Below are positions 57,769-64,000 of a DNA stretch of 64,000 nt, one piece after another (the first letter of the stretch is position 1; the number at the start of each line of letters is the position of its first letter). The DNA is from Candidatus Nitrotoga sp. AM1P (lineage in GTDB: Bacteria > Pseudomonadota > Gammaproteobacteria > Burkholderiales > Gallionellaceae), in contig NZ_AP019547.1 in assembly GCF_013168275.1 (NCBI RefSeq), positions 744,001-808,000 of the forward strand, in the 5' to 3' direction. Position numbers and translations under genes: made by a program. The notes beneath the pieces are model-generated. The model saw nothing but the letters and a program-made list of their open reading frames with translations. It ran no database searches and was not told the DNA's origin.

Positions 57769-57943
57769 GTTTTTATTTCGTTGGTTTTTAAAGCCAAATC
57801 TTCACAATTAGCCGTAATTTCTGCTTTGTCTGCAATATTTGATTTATCTGTTATGTTTGCAGGAACATTGGAGCATCCTGAACTTTATCGAAAGTGCCCA
57901 TGAGTTTACGATTAGGGGCATGTTCCGCATGACTCGCTAGGTC

Positions 57944-57982
57944 TCCGATAAGACATGAACGGAGTGTTCATGTCTTATCGGA
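57944..57982. repeat. Perfect 17-base-pair inverted repeat
   Basis: TCCGATAAGACATGAAC (57944-57960) is exactly mirrored by GTTCATGTCTTATCGGA (57966-57982) around the loop GGAGT. No T run follows on either strand, so it is not a classic terminator. It lies about 120 bases after the end of the HD-GYP gene, on the downstream side. A palindromic mobile repeat or protein site is possible. Confidence 0.85.
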
Positions 57983-58100
57983 CATGGCCGGAAGCCGCAA
58001 GTAGTAAAGATGCTATGTGACTGGACGAAAGTTTCTTGCTTGGTGTAAAGCAGATCCGTTCAGGCTCAGGATGAATGGCGTTATGGTTGCATCTTTGGTG

Positions 58101-59315
58101 CTAGACACCCATAATTTTGTCTAAATCGAATCCCCATTGCAGTGGATTTTCAATATTAGCGATGCTGTCTGGAGATTTTGACAGGTCAATTGTTTCCTGC
58201 AAGATGGACGCGTTAGAGCGAGTTGAGAAAAAAACTTTCACTAAAGGCTTGGTCAAACTATTCTGCGATTGGTCAGCTACGACGCCTAGACGCCCGGATT
58301 TCAGTTTAAGCAAGGTGCCGGTTGGGTAAATGCCGACTGTTTTAACGAAGGCATGAAAGATGGCCTCGTCAAAGTGCCCATCCTTCCATTCTGCCATCTT
58401 GCGGATGGATTCCGCAGGCTCCCATCCTTTTTTATAGCAGCGATTTGAAGTGATTGCATCATATACGTCACATATCGCACCCATACGTGCAAATAATGTT
58501 AATGCCTCACCGGATAGTTTGTCTGGATAGCCCTTGCCATCTACGCGCTCGTGATGGTGTCGGCAGACATCCAGCGTCAAACCGTTTACCTCATTAGAAT
58601 TTTTGAGAAACTCCCAACCTTTTAGAGGATGCATTTTAATTATATTAAACTCTTCTTCCGTCAATTTTCCTGGTTTGTTGAGTACTTCCTTGGGGATAAA
58701 AACCTTGCCGAGATCATGCATTAACCCAGCCAGGCCAACTTGTTTTAGCACCTTGTCTTCCAATCCCAGCTGTCGCCCTAGTGCCATCATCAGGATACAG
58801 ACAGCGACCGAATGTAAATAGGTATAGTCGTCTACATTTTTTAACCGAGACAAACTAACCAATGCAGAGGAGTTGCGTGCTATGGATTGGTTTATTTCGT
58901 CTACCAGCGATAGCGCATCATCAAGTTTGAGTGCATTACCCATGCGCACATCGCTGAACATGGAGACGACAGCCTCCTTAGTTTTGGTATGTATCTTTTT
59001 TGCTGCAATTAATTCGACCTGTAAAGACACAGGTGCTTCAGTTTTTTGTGGGGTTTGTTCGATTTTTTTTAGCTCACTTTCGATTTTGATGTCCTCTTCT
59101 TTTTGCGAAAGTGTTGCTACACCGGCATCGACATCCAAACCTTTGTTAGTTTCTATCCATATTTCGTCCACCCCACAATTTTTGAGGGTATTGAGGTCTT
59201 TGTCTTCAGTCAGCTTGAATGAACGTTTCCAAAAAGGATGATCCATCCAACTGCCACAGACCTCTTGGATATACATACCTAAGCGAACATCATTAACTTT
59301 TATTTTTTTCAGCAT
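58101..59315 (-). CDS. HD-GYP domain protein, probable cyclic-di-GMP phosphodiesterase
   Basis: 404 residues. Residues 1-75 are the DUF3391 N-terminal domain (KIKVNDVRLGMYIQEVCGSW). The HD-GYP domain runs from about 160: His168, HD at 200-201 (LMHDLGKVFIP), His229, RHHHERVDGKGYP at 252-264 with the GYP triad. All metal ligands are present, so it should break c-di-GMP to pGpG or GMP, linked to the glycan/biofilm character of the window. It has no obvious partner; pgi lies upstream with 37 bases between, possibly as one transcript. Confidence 0.95.
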   Translation of the reverse strand: MLKKIKVNDVRLGMYIQEVCGSWMDHPFWKRSFKLTEDKDLNTLKNCGVDEIWIETNKGLDVDAGVATLSQKEEDIKIESELKKIEQTPQKTEAPVSLQVELIAAKKIHTKTKEAVVSMFSDVRMGNALKLDDALSLVDEINQSIARNSSALVSLSRLKNVDDYTYLHSVAVCILMMALGRQLGLEDKVLKQVGLAGLMHDLGKVFIPKEVLNKPGKLTEEEFNIIKMHPLKGWEFLKNSNEVNGLTLDVCRHHHERVDGKGYPDKLSGEALTLFARMGAICDVYDAITSNRCYKKGWEPAESIRKMAEWKDGHFDEAIFHAFVKTVGIYPTGTLLKLKSGRLGVVADQSQNSLTKPLVKVFFSTRSNASILQETIDLSKSPDSIANIENPLQWGFDLDKIMGV

Positions 59316-59352
59316 GGCTGCTAACTAGCTGTAAATTTCATAATGTAAATAT

Positions 59353-60996
59353 TTAAACCTGTCGTGCGAGAAAATAATTGATCAAGCCGTTTGTTGAAGA
59401 GTCATGCACAAAAACGCGTTCTTTCGTTTGAAGTTCAGGCAGCAATTTACCAGCAAGTTGTTTGCCGAATTCGACACCCCACTGGTCAAAAGGATTGATA
59501 TCCCAGATTACGCTTTGTACAAATACTTTATGTTCATAAAGAGCAACCAGCATTCCCATAGTGTATGGATCCAGCTGATCAAATAGTAAAGTGTTAGATG
59601 GGCGATTGCCCGGAAATACTTTGTATGGCAACAGCGTTTCCAGTGTTGTACCACTGAGCCCTTGCGCCTGGAGTTCAGCACGCGCTTCTACAGTAGTTTT
59701 ACCTAGCATCAATGCCTCACTCTGTGCAAAGCAATTCGCCAGCAATATGGAATGGTGATCGCCTATCGGGTTGTGGCTGGTAATCGGCGCGAGGAAATCG
59801 GCAGGCACCATGCGCGTGCCCTGGTGTATCAGTTGATAGAAGGAATGTTGGCCGTTGGTGCCGGGTTCGCCCCAAATTATCATACCAGTGGCATAGTCCA
59901 CTACCTGTCCACTGCGGTCTATGCGTTTACCATTGCTTTCCATCTCCAACTGTTGCAGGTAAGCGGGAAAGTGTTGCAAATATTGATCGTAGGGAAGAAT
60001 GGCATACGAAGCTGCACCAAAAAAATTGGCGTACCAGATGCCAAGTATTCCTAGTATTACCGGCATGTTGCGCTCCAGGGGCGTTTCACGAAAGTGAGTG
60101 TCCATCGCATGAGCACCGGCAAGCAGGCGTTCAAAATTGTTTATTCCAATATAAAGCGCAATGGGCAAACCTATAGCGGACCACAATGAGTAACGACCGC
60201 CAACCCAATCCCAAAATTCAAACACATTCTCCGGGTTAATGCCAAATTTGGATGTTTCAGTGAGGTTGGTCGAGACCGCAACGAAATGTTTGCCGACAAC
60301 CTCGTCAGCGCCTAGATGCTTAGCCAACCAGTGGCGCGCGGAATGAGCATTGGTAAGGGTTTCCAGTGTGGTAAATGTTTTTGAGCTAATTATAAAAAGA
60401 GTGGTTTCTGGATCGAGATGTTTCAATGTTTCAGCCAAGTCTGTCGCATCCACATTAGAAACAAAATGCACGTTCAATTGCGCGCTGCCATAAGGCTTGA
60501 GCGCCTCGCTGACCATAAGCGGCCCTAAGGCGGAACCTCCGATGCCGATATTTACCACGTCCCGAAATGGTTTTCCGGTATGCCCACAGAAGGTGCCATT
60601 GCGCACTGCTTCGGAGAAGTGACGAATATGGTCCAACACGCGATGTACGTCCGGCACAACATCTTTCCCATCGACATACACCGAAGTGTCTCGGGGAGCG
60701 CGCAATGCAGAGTGCAACGCCGCACGCTGTTCGCTAGTATTGATTTTGTCGCCATTGAACATGCGAACAATCCAGTCATCCAGTTTTGACTGGCGTGCAA
60801 GGTTCAACAATAGGGTGAGTGTTTCTGCGGTAATGAGATTTTTCGAGTAATCCAGCAGCAGGCCATCCAATTGCAAAGAGAATTTGTTGAAACGCTGCGG
60901 GTCATCGCAAAACATCTCGCGCATGGTCTGCTGACTGATTTTTATTTGATGAGCCGTTAAAGCTTGCCAAGCTGGCGAATGGACTAGAGTCGACAT
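59353..60996 (-). CDS. pgi: Glucose-6-phosphate isomerase
   Basis: 547 residues, normal for bacteria. Signatures: [20 protein letters not shown], the [14 protein letters not shown] phosphosugar site, [20 protein letters not shown], and [20 protein letters not shown]. It interconverts glucose-6- and fructose-6-phosphate. With ppsA at 46 kb and glgB/glgC to the right it completes the route from PEP through hexose phosphates to glycogen. Confidence 0.98.
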   Translation of the reverse strand: MSTLVHSPAWQALTAHQIKISQQTMREMFCDDPQRFNKFSLQLDGLLLDYSKNLITAETLTLLLNLARQSKLDDWIVRMFNGDKINTSEQRAALHSALRAPRDTSVYVDGKDVVPDVHRVLDHIRHFSEAVRNGTFCGHTGKPFRDVVNIGIGGSALGPLMVSEALKPYGSAQLNVHFVSNVDATDLAETLKHLDPETTLFIISSKTFTTLETLTNAHSARHWLAKHLGADEVVGKHFVAVSTNLTETSKFGINPENVFEFWDWVGGRYSLWSAIGLPIALYIGINNFERLLAGAHAMDTHFRETPLERNMPVILGILGIWYANFFGAASYAILPYDQYLQHFPAYLQQLEMESNGKRIDRSGQVVDYATGMIIWGEPGTNGQHSFYQLIHQGTRMVPADFLAPITSHNPIGDHHSILLANCFAQSEALMLGKTTVEARAELQAQGLSGTTLETLLPYKVFPGNRPSNTLLFDQLDPYTMGMLVALYEHKVFVQSVIWDINPFDQWGVEFGKQLAGKLLPELQTKERVFVHDSSTNGLINYFLARQV

Positions 60997-61087
60997 AGTT
61001 ATCTGAATATTGATTGATTGAACAGTTACATTATTGACGATTTCACTATTAAAGACAGAGATTCATCATTCAGAATATTTGTAATAT

Positions 61088-61131
61088 GCAGGATATTTTC
61101 CTGCATCATTCTCGCCAAAACGAGAATGATG
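61088..61131 (-). terminator. Tandem hairpins at the end of glgB
   Basis: Two inverted repeats abut: GCAGGA-TATTT-TCCTGC (61088-61104) and CATCATTCTCG (61104-61114) with CGAGAATGATG (61121-61131) around CCAAAA. They lie 70 bases after the glgB stop on the minus strand, between it and pgi. The T run is poor, so termination may be partial. Confidence 0.55.
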
Positions 61132-61202
61132 AGTTTATTGGTTATAAAAATTACAAAGATCAATAGTATGACAATAGGATGTGTATAACGTTCGTTTCAT
61201 AC

Positions 61203-63401
61203 TCATGTTGGCGTGAGCATAATACCTGCGAGCGGCGGCAATTCTATTTCCACGGAATAGGGCTGCCCCATCCAGGGTAGAGGTTCGGCATGCATCTCAC
61301 TAGAGTTTCCGAGATTGCTGCCACCATAATAGTGTGAATCACTGTTGAAAATTTCCCGATAAGCACAATCGAATGGAACTCCGATGCGGTAGCGGTAACG
61401 TGGGACTGGGGTGAAATTAAAGGCAACTATAACTGTCTCGCCATTTCGACCATGGCGCAAGAAAGAAAGCAATGAACGTTCGGTGTCCTGGCAATCAATC
61501 CAGGAAAAACCATTTTGTCCAAAGTCTTGTTCATATAGAGCCGGTAAGTCACGGTAAAGATGATTCAAGTCGCGCACCATGCTTTGTATGCCTCGATGCG
61601 GCTCCAGGGTGAGCTGCCACCATTCAAGTTCCCAGCTCGATCTCCATTCACGTCCTTGGCCGAATTCATTACCCATGAAGTTGAGCTTCTTGCCCGGACT
61701 CGTTATTTGATAAGTAAGTAGTAACCGCAGGTTGGCAAATTTCTGCCAGCTATCGCCGGGCATTTTGTCGAGTAGCGAACCCTTGCCATGTACCACCTCA
61801 TCATGTGAAAACGGCAGCATGAAATTTTCACTATAAGCATAAAGCTGGCTAAAGGTTAGTTGATTAAGATGATAGCGGCGGTGAACCGGGTCTAACTGCA
61901 TAAAGCTAAGGGTGTCATTCATCCAGCCCATGTTCCACTTCATTGAAAAGCCGAGCCCACCAAGATAAACCGGGCGCGATACCCCTGGCCATGAGGTGGA
62001 TTCCTCGGCTAGCGTCAACGCACCTGGGAATACGTCATGTACCATAATGTTAAGTTCGCGCAGGAATTCGATGGCCTCAAGATTTTCTCGTCCGCCCAAT
62101 TTGTTCGGTAGCCATTCACCTTCCTTACGCGAATAATCGAGATACAACATGGAAGCCACCGCATCCACACGCAGGCCATCGAAGTGAAATTGCGACAGCC
62201 AGTAATGCGCACTCGATAACAAAAAGCTTTTTACCTCATTACGACCATAGTTAAAAATGTGCGTACCCCAGTCTTGATGGAAGCCAAGGCGTGGATCTTC
62301 GTGTTCATATAGCGCGGTGCCATCAAAATACGCTAGCGCAAACGCGTCCTGCGGAAAATGCGCTGGCACCCAGTCAAGCAGCACGCCAATTCCGGCCTGA
62401 TGACAGTTATCTACAAACTGGCATAAATCATCAGAGGAACCGAAGCGACTGGTCGCGGCGAAATAGCCAGTCGCTTGATAACCCCATGACTCGTCAAGTG
62501 GGTGCTCTGAAACAGGCATGAGTTCAACGTGGGTATAACCCATGTCTTTGAGATAGGGAACAAGGTTTTCCGCCAGTTCGCGGTAGGTATAAAAACGCCC
62601 GTCTGGGTGACGTTTCCATGATCCCGCATGAATTTCATAGATATTGAGTGGGGCGTGTAGCCAGTCCCAGTTGTTGCGCTGCTTCATCCATTCTGTATCC
62701 TGCCATGTGTGATGGATAGCAGATCCAGCGCGAGCAGCAGTACCAGGCCGTAATTCAAACGCGTTGGCATAGGGGTCAGTTTTGACCAGCAAGGTACCGG
62801 CGTGATTACGGATCTCAAATTTGTACAGCATGCCTTGTTCAATTTTCGGGATAAATAACTCCCACACGCCGCTGGAACCATGTGCCGCCATCGGATGAAT
62901 GCGTCCATCCCAGCGGTTAAATTCGCCTATCACGCTGATTCGCTCGGCGTTGGGTGCCCATACTGCAAAACGCACACCCGGAATGCCGTTAATTTGCATA
63001 GCACGTGAGCCCAGTACGCGATAGGCCTGATGTAACTTTCCTTCGTTAAAAAGGTGCAGATCGAAATCGGAAATTTGTGGTGCAAAGGCATAGCAATCAT
63101 GCACCAAACGCTCAATACTGTTGTTTAGCCCTGATCCGTTTTCTCTGATAAGCAGAGTATAGGGATGGCGTGGTTCTTCGCTACCATACCATTCAAATAA
63201 TCCATCTGGATGAACACGTTCTAGCGCTTCATCGCCATGCGCGGTTTTCAGCCAGATTTTACTTGCGTAAGGGTTAAAAACCCGCACTACATATCTTTCA
63301 TTTTCCTGATGTGGGCCAAGATAAGCGAAGGGATTATGTAGTCGCCCTTGCAACAATAATTCAGCACGCGGATCAAGTTTGATGCGAAGATTCTTTCTCA
63401 T
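61203..63401 (-). CDS. glgB: 1,4-alpha-glucan branching enzyme
   Basis: 732 residues. An N-terminal carbohydrate-binding E-set domain (LHNPFAYLGPHQENE), a second one (GVRFAVWAPNAERISVIGEF) and the GH13 catalytic barrel: VLLDWVPAHFPQDAF, nucleophile Asp in FHFDGLRVDAVASMLYLDY, Glu in LTLAEESTSWPGV and the third acid in PFSHDEVVHGKGSLL. It adds alpha-1,6 branches to glycogen. It is divergent to glgC, separated by 95 bases. Confidence 0.98.
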   Translation of the reverse strand: MRKNLRIKLDPRAELLLQGRLHNPFAYLGPHQENERYVVRVFNPYASKIWLKTAHGDEALERVHPDGLFEWYGSEEPRHPYTLLIRENGSGLNNSIERLVHDCYAFAPQISDFDLHLFNEGKLHQAYRVLGSRAMQINGIPGVRFAVWAPNAERISVIGEFNRWDGRIHPMAAHGSSGVWELFIPKIEQGMLYKFEIRNHAGTLLVKTDPYANAFELRPGTAARAGSAIHHTWQDTEWMKQRNNWDWLHAPLNIYEIHAGSWKRHPDGRFYTYRELAENLVPYLKDMGYTHVELMPVSEHPLDESWGYQATGYFAATSRFGSSDDLCQFVDNCHQAGIGVLLDWVPAHFPQDAFALAYFDGTALYEHEDPRLGFHQDWGTHIFNYGRNEVKSFLLSSAHYWLSQFHFDGLRVDAVASMLYLDYSRKEGEWLPNKLGGRENLEAIEFLRELNIMVHDVFPGALTLAEESTSWPGVSRPVYLGGLGFSMKWNMGWMNDTLSFMQLDPVHRRYHLNQLTFSQLYAYSENFMLPFSHDEVVHGKGSLLDKMPGDSWQKFANLRLLLTYQITSPGKKLNFMGNEFGQGREWRSSWELEWWQLTLEPHRGIQSMVRDLNHLYRDLPALYEQDFGQNGFSWIDCQDTERSLLSFLRHGRNGETVIVAFNFTPVPRYRYRIGVPFDCAYREIFNSDSHYYGGSNLGNSSEMHAEPLPWMGQPYSVEIELPPLAGIMLTPT

Positions 63402-63496
63402 GGTGAGGTGATTATAACCATAATTAAGACCCAGTTATAATTACAATCTGATACAGTTCTGAACAAGATTCAGAATCAACGACTACGAGGGGAATC

Positions 63497-64000
63497 ATGC
63501 CGCTAACTGAAAAATTACGTTTCGTAAGTTCAATAACTAAAAGCACTTACGCCATGATTCTGGCGGGAGGGCGGGGCACTCGTCTGCATCAACTTACAGA
63601 CTGGCGGGCTAAGCCTGCGGTGCCATTTGGCGGCAAGTTTCGCATTATTGATTTTGTGCTATCAAATTGTGTGAATTCTGGCATTAGACGGATAGGTGTG
63701 GCGACGCAATACAAATCGCACAGTTTAATCCAGCATATTCAGCGCGGTTGGAGTTTCTTGAATGGCCAGTTCGGCGAATTCATTGACGTACTGCCGGCTC
63801 AGCAAAGAATAGAGGAAATGTGGTATCGGGGCACGGCCGATGCGGTATTTCAAAATCTGGATATCATGCGCACAACTAATCCGGATTACGTGCTGTTATT
63901 GGCGGGTGATCATGTCTACAAGATGGATTACGGCAAACTCCTCGCCTTCCATGTAGAAAAGCAGGCCGACATGACGGTTGCTTGTATCGAGGTTCCTATT
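63497..64000 (+). CDS. glgC: Glucose-1-phosphate adenylyltransferase, 3'-truncated by window edge
   Basis: 168 codons are visible from the ATG at 63497 (GAGGGG site upstream); the frame runs off the end. The nucleotide-binding loop is [20 protein letters not shown], then [20 protein letters not shown] and [13 protein letters not shown], all diagnostic for GlgC. It makes ADP-glucose, the committed and usually fructose-1,6-bisphosphate-controlled step of glycogen synthesis. A TATAAT at 63438 is a possible -10 in the shared glgB/glgC promoter region. Confidence 0.97.
   Translation, partial: MPLTEKLRFVSSITKSTYAMILAGGRGTRLHQLTDWRAKPAVPFGGKFRIIDFVLSNCVNSGIRRIGVATQYKSHSLIQHIQRGWSFLNGQFGEFIDVLPAQQRIEEMWYRGTADAVFQNLDIMRTTNPDYVLLLAGDHVYKMDYGKLLAFHVEKQADMTVACIEVPI

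Noticed and set aside
1..64000. tRNA or rRNA genes
   Set aside because: No cloverleaf-like or rRNA-like stretch was recognised by reading; a dedicated tRNA scan was not possible here.

Overview
The window reads as chromosome of a Gram-negative betaproteobacterium with moderate GC. The closest fit by gene content and order is Nitrosomonadales, perhaps a Gallionellaceae or Nitrotoga-like lineage. That placement is an inference from the rpsB-tsf-pyrH-frr-uppS-cdsA-dxr-rseP-bamA-skp-lpxD-fabZ-lpxA-lpxB-rnhB order and from the general character of the proteins. No rRNA or tRNA gene was found.

1-15.8 kb is an exopolysaccharide/glycan region. On the plus strand lie a truncated GT2 glycosyltransferase, a very long GT2-membrane-alkaline-phosphatase-superfamily fusion, a TylF-like methyltransferase and a GT4 enzyme. 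An IS30 insertion and a TPR lipid-free secreted protein with an EVKPT repeat tail follow. On the minus strand are a UbiA/HAD fusion, an SMR-like carrier, a polytopic GT39-like protein, a sulfotransferase, a polysaccharide-deacetylase-like protein, a GT2 and a GT4. Together they look able to build, lipid-carry, export and decorate (methyl, sulfate, phospho-group) a surface glycan.

16-30.4 kb is the core envelope and translation operon on the minus strand, with many stop/start overlaps (GTGA, TAATG, TGATG, ATGA). It starts at an rpsB promoter and has a strong hairpin between rpsB and tsf.

30.6-48.6 kb is housekeeping: peroxiredoxin, PIN-PhoH ATPase, msrB, yciB, yciI, bolA, a parvulin, purL, an ADP-dependent NAD(P)HX dehydratase, a spermidine-synthase-like protein and ppsA. 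Inserted between yciB and yciI is a 4.6 kb island (33.6-38.1 kb) flanked by ~203 bp direct repeats of the yciB/yciI junction. It encodes a secreted subtilisin-like protease with a discoidin domain and two nearly identical secreted partner proteins. The protease's leader and signal peptide resemble those of the parvulin gene just beyond the island, so the island seems to have grown out of a segmental duplication that swapped the parvulin body for a protease.

48.6-57 kb is accessory: a YVTN beta-propeller protein, a second identical IS30 copy (inverted relative to the first), a frameshifted IS30 relative, a lytic transglycosylase, and two internally deleted transposase genes (IS1595-like, ISNCY-like), then a DUF4399 protein. 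At 57.6 kb an unannotated 28-residue membrane peptide sits behind a good promoter, a Fur-like box and a Shine-Dalgarno site.

58-64 kb carries an HD-GYP protein, pgi, glgB and the divergent start of glgC: glucose-phosphate entry and glycogen synthesis, cut by the window edge.
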